Positions 36,437-47,339 of a stretch of DNA of 64,000 bases are shown piece by piece (positions within the stretch are counted from its first letter, which is position 1; every line of letters begins with the position of its first letter). Made by a program: the position numbers and the translations under genes. The notes below the pieces were generated by a model. That model saw only the letters and a program-made list of their open reading frames with translations. It was not told the DNA's origin and ran no database searches. Source of the DNA: Ipomoea triloba (Eukaryota > Streptophyta > Magnoliopsida > Solanales > Convolvulaceae); assembly GCF_003576645.1 (NCBI RefSeq), contig NC_044929.1, positions 1,896,053-1,960,052 on the forward strand. The letters run 5' to 3'.

Positions 36437-37505
36437 ACTCTATATAAAACATAAATGTTGTGTAATTCAACTACTCATTTAATTTTTAATTAATACATGA
36501 TATATTCTTCAATTTGTTATTAAAGTCAGAATCATGCAAAATATAATAATTTAATCATTCTAATCTAATGATAAGCCAAATAGGAGCTTTGCTAATTTAC
36601 TGCAAATAGGTTGCAGAGCATCAATAATGTCAATTGTCTTTTAGTTTGAGGAAAGAAGGGATTAATTAAAAATGAAAATTGCATTAATGATGGTTTGACT
36701 TGTGCCAAGATGCCACTCCAATGTTCCAACTTTTAAGCAAGTTCTTGCCTTGGAAATGTATTCAGAGTAAATTTCAAAGACTGAAGCCAGTACTATTCAT
36801 AATATTTTATTCTTATTCATATATATATATATATATATATAATACATATATATATATATAATACATATATATATATAATACATATATATATATATATATA
36901 ATACATATACATACATACATACATACATATATATATATATTCATTAAATATAGACATTAATTAGTTATAAATTATTATAATTTTATCTTCACTCTTTTAT
37001 TAATATTCATATTTACTCTATTTCGTTTACTTCTTAATGATGTGTTATGCTTTTATTAATTCATAAAATTGGTGGATCATTGTTTTTATACTTTTCTTTT
37101 CTTTGTCCAGTACAATATAAACACGTAACGAGAGTTATATTCTATGAAAATAATATTATTATTTTCCTTAATGATTGAAAGTACATTGTTAACACTTTCA
37201 CATCGACTGGTTTACTTTTAAAAATGTGTTATTACATAATTATAGACTTATAAGTTGATGTGGTATCTTACAAATGTTGATCCTTTCCCTTTCACATCAT
37301 AATGCATCAATCAAATAATGTAAGCTTATGGATAATAACTAGTTATGGGCATTGGTGGGGAGTGGTTTATGAGAGTCAAAGGTCGTGGATAATTGAGTTC
37401 AGGAAATAATCAAAACTCATGATCAAGTAAGGTTGTAGTCTAGATAGGAAGAAACGAAAGTTAGGAATGAATTGAGCTGAAGAATAGGGTTAATGAATTA
37501 ATGAT
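36437..37505. other. Intergenic with AT satellite, no gene seen
   Basis: A compound tract at about 36820-36940 alternates TATATATA runs with ATACATA, several times over. The rest is AT-rich and without genes. Confidence 0.55.
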
Positions 37506-37705
37506 GTGTATGTAACACCCCGGTTCGGCTATGCCGTATCTCCGGAGTAGTTACCGCCACACCCAGACTGAACCCCACTCGAATACAGATAGAGTTCACT
37601 CTAGGTGCACAGGCTAACAGACTAAAGACAAGGATCGTGTTTCTTATCGTCAAAATCCAACATAATCTTATATACATGCAGCAAAAGAGTAGCTATACTA
37701 GCCAC

Positions 37706-37782
<77 letters not shown>

Positions 37783-38949
37783 AGTTTCTTACAGCCCATC
37801 AACAAAGAGTTTGGACTATTCCCGTTCTTACTAGCCATGTTAGTACTACCATGGCTACAAAAGATATGTACAAAAAGGTCAGACTTGACTTTTCTCTTGA
37901 GGCATAACGGATTAACGAAGGCAGGAGACCAAAATGGGTACCACTGATTGAACAGGGATAGGAACGGGATCAGGAGTACAACTGGGACAGAAGCATGAGC
38001 CAGAGCTGGAGGATCAGAAACAGAAGTAGGGGCATACCCACGCTAGACTTCATCTGATAAGGTACACAATGAAGTGTAGTTAGCACGACGGCTAAGTAAG
38101 GAAATCCATTGTCACTCAAAAGTAGACAAAGGTTTCGAAAATATAATAATTTGTAAGTTGTAAAATTTACCCACGAGTTATAGCTCTACCTGCAATCAGG
38201 TTATCAATAATAGATAATATAATATAAGGCGTAAAGCTAACTCAACACGTAAACTTTTCTCATATAAAGGTACCGGCATCATTGCCACTTAAAACACATT
38301 TTTCTGTTTTTCAGACAAGTTTGTAAAATATTTCGTTTCCAGTAGTTCCCTCATTTTAACTCAAAAGGAGGTTCAACAGCACATTTCCTGCTCAAAATTC
38401 GTCACATTTTGGATAGAATCATTTCCTTCTCAAGTCGTTACAGAGTAACTCTTTTCTCATCTTTAAAACTTCCTTAGTTTCTTCTTAGTAAGCGTGAGGC
38501 CTTTGGAGCATTCTCATAACTCCCACTCTGACCACTTGGATCATCGAACTCGGGTTCAGTGGTCATCACCCGGTCTAACACTGATCCCCTGGACGTAAGG
38601 TTCGTTAAAATGATTCCTAGCTGGCCTAGCTAGGTCCATAAAAACAACACCTACCCGGACTTCTGGAGTAACTATACCTTAAGTGTGCACACCCCCATAG
38701 GAATACCTCATCCTACGAGTTATATAGTACCCGGCGAATAGACTTCGCCCTGCAGTATGAACTGGTCATACAATATCCACAACGACCACTGGGCCATGGC
38801 ACTTAAAGCCACCCGTGGGTCAATCAAGGTCCTCCTCAACTCGCTTTAGAAACTAAGGGTTTGAAAACATGATTCTTCCTTCCGTTTTTCTTTCTCAAAT
38901 CATTTCTTTTGGACATATTTCTCATTTGAGTCCAATAGTTGAAATCGAC

Positions 38950-39158
38950 TATCTCATCAGCCCAAGAAGGATTTTCAAAATACTCTCAGTCTATCTCATC
39001 AGCCCAAGAAGGATTTTCAAAATACTCTCAGTGCATCTCATCAGCCCAAGAAGGATTTTCAAAATACTCTCAGTGCCCGCAGGCTTTTCAATCATCATTT
39101 TCTCAATACTCTCAGTGCCCGCAGGCTTTTCAATCATCATTTTCTCGTTTTTCTCACG
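38950..39158. repeat. 42-bp tandem repeat with two unit types
   Basis: Three units of one type (38950-38991, 38992-39033, 39034-39075; core CAGCCCAAGAAGGATTTTC) are followed by two units of a second type with the same period (39076-39117, 39118-39158; core CCCGCAGGCTTTTCAATC). All but the last end in the shared AATACTCTCAGT. The tract is open in more than one frame only because 42 is a multiple of three. Confidence 0.9.
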
Positions 39159-39421
39159 TAATGTACTCACTCCTTAAAAGTAGTATTTTCCTCAAAAATA
39201 AAGTTTTGACAACCTGTTTACCAAAATAGCATACGTTCTTTCGACGTAAGTTTTATAAACATTTTTATTTACTCATAGGCTTTCCAACACAATTCCTCAA
39301 GTTACAAGAGTTGTACTTATTTCTCAACAACAACATTTTCTTCTAAAGTGATGTACATAATTTTTCCAAAACAGATATTTCTTTCAAAGATAGATCTCTT
39401 TTGCCCGTAGGCCTTTCAAAC

Positions 39422-41215
39422 TGTTAGGAACATCATGTAATAGGTTTTGATGATACCAACTGTTAAGTAGAAATCCCCGAGTCTCGACGCATAGGCAAAA
39501 CGCTGTAAGTTCGACAAGTAAACCAAGAGCGAAAATACAACCGAGTAACTTTGAGCTCAACTCGGAAAATATTTAAGCTTGAGGGAAATTTGTTTGAACA
39601 TCTTAGAAGTCTCGTGTGTTGTAATCATATAGACAGATCAGAAGAAAGCATGGGACAACACTGGAGGAATAAGGGTCTGCGAGACATCAACTAAGTCTCG
39701 AGACATAAGCAGAGTTCGAGAGGTAGGACCTCTCGATACAGTTATCCAGTTCGAGACATAAACAGAGTTCGAGAGATAGACCTCTCGATATTTGAGTTCG
39801 AGACATCAAGCGATCAAGATATAAACCTTGGTCTCGATACACTAACAATTCTCCAACAAAGCTGAAGGACGGTCATACTTAAAGTCTGGAGAAGAAGAAT
39901 ATCATGGAGATGGAAAAATGAAGAGGTGCCGAACGTGAAGATTTCAAAATGGGCGGAAATGGATGACACGTCAGATTTCCACCACAAACGGTCAAAAGGT
40001 GCACCAATGCTGAAGTGGTCTGATTCCCTACAAACAAGGAATAATGGGAATATAAAAAGAGTAACTTTTACCAAAAGACGAAAGTGGAGCATGGACTCAA
40101 GAAAAGTGAACTATGGAACATTCACTACAAGACAAAGAGGTTCAAGTTACAAGATCAACACTCCATGAAATATGCTAAAAATATGCAAGACCCATGATCA
40201 GCATGGGAGACAAAATTCAAAAATATGCAAGACCCATGATCAGCATGGGAGACAAAATTCAAACGGAATAAAGACCCATGATCAGCATGGGAGACAAAAT
40301 TCAAACGGAATAATTTTCCCTCCAACGGAATTATTCCTCTACTCTCATATATAAGGACGTAAAGACACAGAAAGTGAAGGAGGTGAAGTGAAGGAGTTCG
40401 AAATTCTTAAGAAGTGTCAGTCTAAAACGTTCAAGTGCTAGTGCTCAACTTGGAATATCATCCTGATATTCAAAATAGCGAGAAAACACATCTTAGTGTT
40501 TCAAGAGAGTTACAAAGCTTAAACTGTTATACATCCAGAAGGTGACCGAAGCTGCTCTACATTGAAGTTGATTCAACGATAGCTTGTGGTCAGATTGGAG
40601 CCTGTTACATTCAACTGTGACAAACAAAAACACCTTGCTTTGGATTAAGCAAGAGAGGTGGAGTAACCTGGCAGCTGTCCGAGTGAAAGAAACCTGAGGC
40701 TTGACGCGGGCTTGGTGATCAAAGGTCAAGTGCTCGAGAGGTGGAGTAACAAGAAGCGGGGCGAAAAACCTGAGGCTTGAGGCGGGCTTCGTGATCAAAG
40801 CTCAAGCGCTCGATATTGTACTAAATAAGGGAAGTTTTTAGTGCAATCCTTCCAGGGAGTTTCTGGAAGAAGAGTGGACGTAGGCGGGTTGGCCGAACCA
40901 CTTAAAAATCTCTCTTGCATTTACTTACTGTTTTTATCTCTCGCTAACCTCTCGATTGCACTGCATATAAACGCACTTCTCGAACTAACTCAAACTCGTG
41001 CTAACTAAAAGGGGATAACATTTCCGCTGCGCATAAAACTTTGTCTTCACCTCGTGAGGNCCGCTGCGCATAAAACTTTGTCTTCACCTCGTGAGGTATC
41101 GAACCTAAACATCCTAAGTTCAATACACACGAGAGGTTGAAAAGATTTGCAAAATCTTATACAAGTCTATTCACCCCCCCCTCTAGACTTGTACCCCATC
41201 CCCTTGGGACCAACA
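39422..41215 (+). mobile_element. Solo LTR of a Sirevirus-like Copia element
   Basis: It starts TGTTAGGAAC, with GGTTTTGATGATACCAA just inside, and ends ...CTTGGGACCAACA. CACCCCCCCCTCTAGAC lies about 40 bases before the end. These are typical Sirevirus LTR marks. It is flanked by identical 5-mers CAAAC at 39417-39421 and 41216-41220. No internal region or second LTR is present. Inside are three copies of a ~42-bp unit (GACCCATGATCAGCATGGG, 40180-40315), a ~105-bp imperfect duplication (about 40660-40810), and an N with duplicated flanks at 41060. Confidence 0.85.
41024..41096. other. Assembly join: 36-bp duplicate around one N
   Basis: The 36 bases at 41024-41059 (CCGCTGCGCATAAAAC...) recur exactly at 41061-41096, with a single N at 41060. 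This is what two overlapping contigs placed side by side look like, so the true sequence probably has one copy. Confidence 0.85.
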
Positions 41216-41259
41216 CAAACATCATAACACTCGGGATTAAAAACATCGAGGAAAAGTTT

Positions 41260-42071
41260 TGATGCGTACACGGATTGCTTCCCGCAATAAGTGCACACTC
41301 AAGGAATCACTCAAGAACCTTTCGTGTCCAAAAGAGGATCTTACCTTGTAGACTCTTGAATTTTGAGATCCCAACTCTACAAATGCCTCACCAAACTAAC
41401 AAATAATACTCTCAACCCTTAGATTATTAAGCAAGGCTAAGAATTAGAGTATTAGGAATCTAGCACTAGAATTAAGATACAAAAATAAAATTAGCTATAT
41501 AATATGAGTAATAGTATTCTTTTTGGGTTTTTGGATATGTGTGTGAATATAAAGAACAAGATAAAGGGATAAACTAGCTTCTCACTAGCCTACCAAGATT
41601 GAATGCTTCTCACAAACAACCTAAACTTCAATGCACTTCTCATGCAAAGAAAAGAGAGAAATTTCACTCAAATTGAATTCTTACAAGGTGTGTTCTCAAA
41701 CCATTGGGTTTATGGGGTATTTATAGGGGAAAATAAGGTATTAAATATTCTAGGTCACTAATTATCCCACCCAAAATAAAAAATTACAACTTTGTAAAAG
41801 TAATTCCCACCCAAAATTAAAAATACAAAATAATTTCCCACCCAAAATTAAAAATACAACATTTTGCAAAAGTAATTTCCACCCAAAAATAAAAAAATAC
41901 AATTCTTGCAAAGTAGTTTCCCACCTAAAAAAAATACATCTTGCAAATAATTTCACACCGGGAAATTTGATCTGATATTGAAGTCTGATTGTCTTCCTTG
42001 ATTGGAATATTGTTACCGGGCCACTCGAGACTTTCAATGAATCATTTATTGGTTACATTTGGGTCGCATCA
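41260..42071 (-). repeat. 3' LTR of the left arm
   Basis: On the minus strand it runs from TGATGCGACCC (at 42071) to GTACGCATCA (at 41260), 812 bp, TG...CA. A TATA box CCCCTATAAATACCCC lies at about 41716-41731, so transcription would start here and run outward, to the left. The polypurine tract AAGAGGAGGAGGA (42084-42072) touches its inner edge, which fixes the LTR border. Confidence 0.8.
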
Positions 42072-42135
42072 TCCTCCTCCTCTTGAAAAGGATTCGTCCC
42101 CGAATCCTCACTCTTTGAGATGATTTGTCACTAAA

Positions 42136-42834
42136 TCACACCTTTCCTCGGTCAAATGGAAATGTGTAATCTTTCCATTGTGTGAATGGAATTTCTGCAT
42201 CAAAGAAGGTAAGTGATCCCAAGTTTTCTTGAACTTTGTAGAACAACATTTTGCTTTCAAATAGATTATCAATCTTTGAATCATATCCATTAACCTGCAA
42301 AAGGCTTAAAACAAAGGTTATCGAGTTCTCAACGTCTTCTCCCTCTTCCTTTTTCTCACAAAGTTCAAAACACAATTCTACCTCCTCATTTTCACTCAAA
42401 CATTCCTTAACATTCTCTTCTTCTTTGTCACTCAATTTTTCTTGTTCACTATCTTCACACTCTTCTTCACACATGTTTACATTTTTACTTAATTCTTTTG
42501 AGCTTTCAACATATGACAAAGAAATAGATGTTGAATTCTCGACCTCTTTTTGCTGCAAACTGACTTCAATTTGTTTGGCATGGTAAAGCAAAGTAAACAA
42601 ACACTTACACCAGCGAGGAAGCAATTGCGCAATTTCTTTTTTAACACCACACATAAATCTATTCCTGGTAATTACTTGTGGTTCAATCACCCCATCTCGG
42701 ATCATTAACTCTCTTAATTTTTTGTAGAATTCTTCCACAGTGAGTGATCCTTGTTGAAGTGTATTTAACTCAAAAGACTCCATTGATAATGAACAACAAA
42801 CTAGAAAGCACAAGGAATGGCAAAACAAATTTGG
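42136..42834 (-). pseudogene. gag fragment, left arm
   Basis: The minus strand encodes a retrotransposon gag piece: LQQGSLTVEEFYKKLREL, then a QLLPRWCKCL-type segment, then an acidic Glu/Ser-rich stretch. GSL(S/T)VEE(Y/F)YKxL is the hallmark of Ty3/gypsy gag. The frame stops at 42136, close to the polypurine tract, so pol is missing by internal deletion. The N-terminal part of gag is cut off by the palindrome centre. Confidence 0.75.
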
Positions 42835-42869
42835 ACAGATTTTACCATACCTTGTGAAAATGAGTTTTG

Positions 42870-43256
42870 CCAAATTTGTTTTGCCATTCCTTGTGCTTTC
42901 TAGTTTGTTGTTCATTATCAATGGAGTCTTTTGAGTTAAATACACTTCAACAAGGATCACTCACTGTGGAAGAATTCTACAAAAAATTAAGAGAGTTAAT
43001 GATCCGAGATGGGGTGATTGAACCACAAGTAATTACCAGGAATAGATTTATGTGTGGTGTTAAAAAAGAAATTGCGCAATTGCTTCCTCGCTGGTGTAAG
43101 TGTTTGTTTACTTTGCTTTACCATGCCAAACAAATTGAAGTCAGTTTGCAGCAAAAAGAGGTCGAGAATTCAACATCTATTTCTTTGTCATATGTTGAAA
43201 GCTCAAAAGAATTAAGTAAAAATGTAAACATGTGTGAAGAAGAGTGTGAAGATAGT
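42870..43256 (+). pseudogene. gag fragment, right arm (runs into the gap)
   Basis: Exact inverse of 42448-42834 as far as compared, carrying the same gag core on the plus strand. It is cut by the N gap at 43257. Confidence 0.75.
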
Positions 43257-43823
43257 NNNNNNNNNNNNNNNNNNNNNNNNNNNNNNNNNNNNNNNNNNNN
43301 NNNNNNNNNNNNNNNNNNNNNNNNNNNNNNNNNNNNNNNNNNNNNNNNNNNNNNNNNNNNNNNNNNNNNNNNNNNNNNNNNNNNNNNNNNNNNNNNNNNN
43401 NNNNNNNNNNNNNNNNNNNNNNNNNNNNNNNNNNNNNNNNNNNNNNNNNNNNNNNNNNNNNNNNNNNNNNNNNNNNNNNNNNNNNNNNNNNNNNNNNNNN
43501 NNNNNNNNNNNNNNNNNNNNNNNNNNNNNNNNNNNNNNNNNNNNNNNNNNNNNNNNNNNNNNNNNNNNNNNNNNNNNNNNNNNNNNNNNNNNNNNNNNNN
43601 NNNNNNNNNNNNNNNNNNNNNNNNNNNNNNNNNNNNNNNNNNNNNNNNNNNNNNNNNNNNNNNNNNNNNNNNNNNNNNNNNNNNNNNNNNNNNNNNNNNN
43701 NNNNNNNNNNNNNNNNNNNNNNNNNNNNNNNNNNNNNNNNNNNNNNNNNNNNNNNNNNNNNNNNNNNNNNNNNNNNNNNNNNNNNNNNNNNNNNNNNNNN
43801 NNNNNNNNNNNNNNNNNNNNNNN
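43257..43823. other. Assembly gap, 567 N
   Basis: It lies inside the right arm of the palindrome. The matching part of the left arm is 41717-42447, 731 bp, so either the gap is 164 bp too short or the right arm has a deletion. Confidence 0.98.
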
Positions 43824-44280
43824 CCCATAAACCCAATGGTTTGAGAACACACCTTGTAAGAATTCAATTTGAGTGAAATTTCTCTCTTTTCTTTGCATGA
43901 GAAGTGCATTGAAGTTTAGGTTGTTTGTGAGAAGCATTCAATCTTGGTAGGCTAGTGAGAAGCTAGTTTATCCCTTTATCTTGTTCTTTATATTCACACA
44001 CATATCCAAAAACCCAAAAAGAATACTATTACTCATATTATATAGCTAATTTTATTTTTGTATCTTAATTCTAGTGCTAGATTCCTAATACTCTAATTCT
44101 TAGCCTTGCTTAATAATCTAAGGGTTGAGAGTATTATTTGTTAGTTTGGTGAGGCATTTGTAGAGTTGGGATCTCAAAATTCAAGAGTCTACAAGGTAAG
44201 ATCCTCTTTTGGACACGAAAGGTTCTTGAGTGATTCCTTGAGTGTGCACTTATTGCGGGAAGCAATCCGTGTACGCATCA
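43824..44280 (+). repeat. 3' LTR of the right arm, outer 457 bp
   Basis: Exact inverse of 41260-41716 where compared. It ends GTACGCATCA at 44280, next to the AGTTT target duplication. The inner part of this LTR, including its TATA box, falls in the gap. Confidence 0.8.
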
Positions 44281-44299
44281 AGTTTGGTCAAAAACAAGT

Positions 44300-44515
44300 C
44301 GAAAACGAGTCCGCGTCGCGCGGACTCGCGATTGGCCGCAGCTGCGGACGCACAGCGGACGCGTGCGTCCGAGCCGCGTCCGCACGTTCGGTAAATGGCG
44401 CCGAAACTGGGCGCCCACGGACGCGCGTCCGTGTCCGCGTCCGGCCTTTCGGCTGTGATGCCGTAACTCTGGGCGTCGATGGACGCGCGTCCAAGGCCGC
44501 GTCCACCCAAATCTG
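44300..44515. other. CpG-rich block with GGACGCGCGTCC palindromes
   Basis: A sharply GC-rich island in an AT-rich window. GGACGCG/CGCGTCC-type motifs recur many times, twice as the perfect palindrome GGACGCGCGTCC. It belongs to the 3.7-kb solo LTR. A 140-residue reading frame through it looks like a by-product of the low stop frequency. Confidence 0.7.
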
Positions 44516-46017
44516 CCAGAAATTTCAGCTTGGCGCAGTCCGAAAGATTGAGCCGGTAAAGATAGTTCCCGAACTCTTTTTCACTTGAAATTTTTATGGT
44601 AGAACCCCAACTTATAGTACTTGATGTCCATAAAAAGTTTTGGTCATTTTGATCCGCGAATAAACACAGAAAATTCCATTTTTGCCTTTGGCAGTGTGCT
44701 GTCCAGAGTTTCTCTCTCTGGACCAGTTTTGGAAAGAAATTCGAAAACCGTACTTATACTACTCCGATCATTATGAAATTTTATATGCGGGTCCTACACT
44801 TATAGAACTACATGTCTAAAAAAAATAGGATCAAAATACCTTACCAAGTTTTCCCAATAAATCTTGGAAGTTACTGCCAGAATCTATCCTGATTTCTTTT
44901 CACTATTTTCACAAGTATAAGTCTATATGGGCATAAATACAACATATACATGCATAAATTAGCTATGAACATGTATACAAAAATTACGAAAAATCCAAAG
45001 TGTGGTTTCTTGAGTCAACTAGTAGATCTACAAACTTAACACATAATTTTCACATAAAATTCCTGGGCACATAATTTACTAGCATTTGATCACCTTCAAG
45101 TGACTAAACCAACTTAAGGGATTCCTTACCTCCCAAGAAGATTTTTTTTAAACCGTAGAAAGATGGTGATCTTCTCCTTCAAACTTTTCACCGAAGATCC
45201 TAAACAAAATCACCATAACAACAATATTTTCATGAACCTTAAGTTTAAGCTTAAGTTCTAGGAGGGATTTAACCGAACAAACCAAAGTTCTTACCTACAA
45301 TAGAGCACTTTGAGTTGAAGAGATAGCTAGGGAGTTCTTGGATCACAAAGTTAGAAGACTAAGATTTTCCTTCTTCTTTCTTTCCTTTGTATTTTCGAAA
45401 ATGGGAGAGGGAATGGGAGAGATGAGAGAGAGATGATGTGAGTTTGGCTTGAGAATTAAATAACAAGTGCAACATTCCCATACCTATATGACATGCCATT
45501 AATGATCCAATCCAAGTGGGGATTTTGAGTGCCACATGTCAACTCCCTATGGTGCCTCCTTGAAGATCTTAATTTATTTTGCCAGTTTGGGTTTAAATCA
45601 GATGAAAGTTCGGAGGATTATAGCTTAATTCGGGAAAATCCTAACACCAAAATTATCCTAAAAATAATCCCGTCGATAATCACTAAAATTGAGAATTTTT
45701 CGGTATCTCGCGAAATATAGGTACAAAGTCCGTAACAATTTTACCCCTTACAGTCCGTTTAAAATTTCACTTGGACTAACGAGACGTTCAGGCTTAATCG
45801 TATCATACTTAATAATCTAATCTCTAGAAAATTCAAACCGTATATTCATCCTTAAAAATCTTTACGGTTCGAGACCGGTACGTAAATCGTAACTTATCAA
45901 TAACTTTCCTTACAAAAAAAAATCCTCTTGAAGTAACGAGAGACCATCTCGTAAATATCGTAGCTTAAAAAAATATTTTTCGAACTCTAAATTTATCGGA
46001 ATAGGCGAGGGGTTACA
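44516..46017. other. Right part of the outer solo LTR, non-coding
   Basis: Repeat DNA continuing the 3.7-kb LTR. It includes TTTCTCTCTCTGGACCAG at about 44710 and TAACTTATCAATAAC near the end. No protein domain is seen. Confidence 0.55.
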
Positions 46018-46022
46018 GTGTA

Positions 46023-46554
46023 AATGTTGGAGGAATTGAGTCTGAAATGAGACAAACTAATAAGTTAACTTATGACTTATTAGTGTAAATTTTATTCAAA
46101 TCTTATGTATTTCTCAACATCACTGGTTAATATGGAGCGACATAAACATTTACTTGAAGTTAGGGTGAGCTTAATAATTATTATAATAAAAACAAGTTCT
46201 ACCTCTTGGACCTCTTGAGGTGGGATAATTCCTAAGTCACTTATGGTCCTTTACAAAAATTTTACTACATTTTTTCCTTCACATTATTCTCTATGGGTAT
46301 GGGGATGGGGAATATGGCGTGGGGTGGAAAATCGAGTTCTTGGGTGGGGAATATACCCCTTTGCATATTCTCAATCCCTTCCCCGCCTTCATCTCCCGTT
46401 TCAAGACGAAAAAATGTTCATTGTCTCTAGTTATAAATGAATAAATGGCCTTCGTATCTAGTTAAAATAGATTTTTTTCCTCTCTAGTAGGAAACAAAGG
46501 CGAGGGACGGGGGATTGGGTTTTTTCCGTTTTTTTTTTTTTTTTTTTTTTTTTC
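46023..46554. other. Intergenic, no gene seen
   Basis: AT-rich DNA ending in a poly-T run (about 46530-46553). Confidence 0.5.
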
Positions 46555-46557
46555 TTA

Positions 46558-47028
46558 GGGTGTGTTTGGTTACCCGGAAATGATTTTTGGAAATCATTTT
46601 CCGGACTTTTGGTGTTTGGCAACATCCGGAAAATGTGGTCAACAGAAAACATTTTCCGTTGACCGCGGAAAATGAGCTCATTTTTTCGGAAAATGACTTC
46701 CGGACAAAAAATTCGGAAGTCATTTTTCGGAAACGGAAAATGGCTTCGTGCGACTTTTTTTTTTTTTTTTTTTTTGTAAAAAAAAGTAAAATGTATTTCT
46801 AATTTCTAATAAATATTATTAGTTTATATAGTTTTTATATTTTAAATAAAATATTAAAAATATATAATTATACATTTCTACTCATTTTTCGGAAAATGAA
46901 CCAAAAATACACACAGACAATTTTCCAGAGTACATCCAAACACCGAAAATGAACTCATTTTCTGGACAATGACTCATTTTCCATAAAACATTTTTCAGAA
47001 GTTATTTTTTTGCTTTCCAAACACACCC
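46558..47028. mobile_element. PIF/Harbinger-type (Tourist-like) MITE, copy 2
   Basis: Perfect 12-bp TIRs GGGTGTGTTTGG and CCAAACACACCC are flanked by TTA (46555-46557 and 47029-47031). The body is full of GGAAAATGA/TCATTTTCC motifs in both orientations. It lies about 630 bp upstream of the CRWN start codon and belongs to the family of 21466-22008. Confidence 0.85.
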
Positions 47029-47339
47029 TTAATTAAAAAATTGTTTTTAAAATTATGTAAAAAATTATTTTTAAATAAGTTAATTTCCCCATCAACAAGA
47101 ACTGAGATAATATCTCAATTTTGATTTAATTACATAAAATTTACTTGCAAAAAAATTAATTACATTTTTTAAAAGTTTAAATGACCAAAATCCAAATAAT
47201 ATTTTGGTTTATAGTTGAGTGAGTGGTTTTACTATTCCTATAATCCTATTTCCAAAGTGAACTTCCAGGTTAAAAAAAAAAAAAAAAGGAAAAAAAAAGT
47301 GAACTTCCAGAACACTTAACGAAGGACAATATCGTAAAT

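Larger units (their letters stand above)
41260..44280. mobile_element. Palindromic (head-to-head) truncated gypsy-like retroelement
   Basis: The left arm 41260-42834 and right arm 42870-44280 are inverted copies around a 35-bp spacer (42835-42869). All stretches compared by eye were identical. Each arm reads outward: gag segment, polypurine tract, 3' LTR. Both outer ends are therefore the same U5 terminus (TGATGCGTACACGG at the left, its inverse at the right). Identical 5-mers AGTTT flank the whole unit (41255-41259 and 44281-44285). 5' LTR, primer-binding site, N-terminal gag and almost all of pol are absent. A 567-N gap lies in the right arm. Confidence 0.8.
37511..46017. mobile_element. 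Long solo LTR (Ty3/gypsy Tat-like) hosting two insertions
   Basis: The element starts TGTAACACCCCGG and ends CGAGGGGTTACA (TG...CA, with short inverted ends). It is flanked by identical 5-mers GTGTA at 37506-37510 and 46018-46022. Removing the two nested insertions with their target duplications leaves about 3.7 kb without any gag or pol sequence and without a second terminal copy, so a solo LTR is favoured. LTRs of this length that begin TGTAACACCC fit the Tat/Ogre/Retand group, which is inference. Inside are a TA microsatellite (about 37709-37780), 42-bp tandem repeats (38950-39158) and a CpG-rich block (44300-44515). Confidence 0.8.

Noticed and set aside
37637..37834. Tyr-Ile repeat protein
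   Set aside because: Translation of a TA microsatellite in the solo LTR.
38950..39158. CRISPR-like array
   Set aside because: Units are contiguous without unique spacers and the DNA is plant nuclear.
38869..39229. 14-residue repeat proteins in two frames
   Set aside because: Products of a 42-bp tandem repeat in an LTR; being open in two frames reflects the period, not selection.
42867..43937. Long reading frames crossing the 567-N gap on both strands
   Set aside because: Most residues are undetermined; N codons simply contain no stops. Only the gag part before the gap is real sequence.
41260..44280. Palindrome as a missed-adaptor long-read artefact
   Set aside because: Such artefacts mirror the flanking DNA too. 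Here the inverted copies end exactly at AGTTT duplications and the flanks beyond are different and join into a sensible empty site. A misassembly of another kind is still possible.
44166..44588. 140-residue Arg/Ala-rich protein
   Set aside because: It straddles the end of the palindromic element and the CpG block, and no homology or splice logic supports it.
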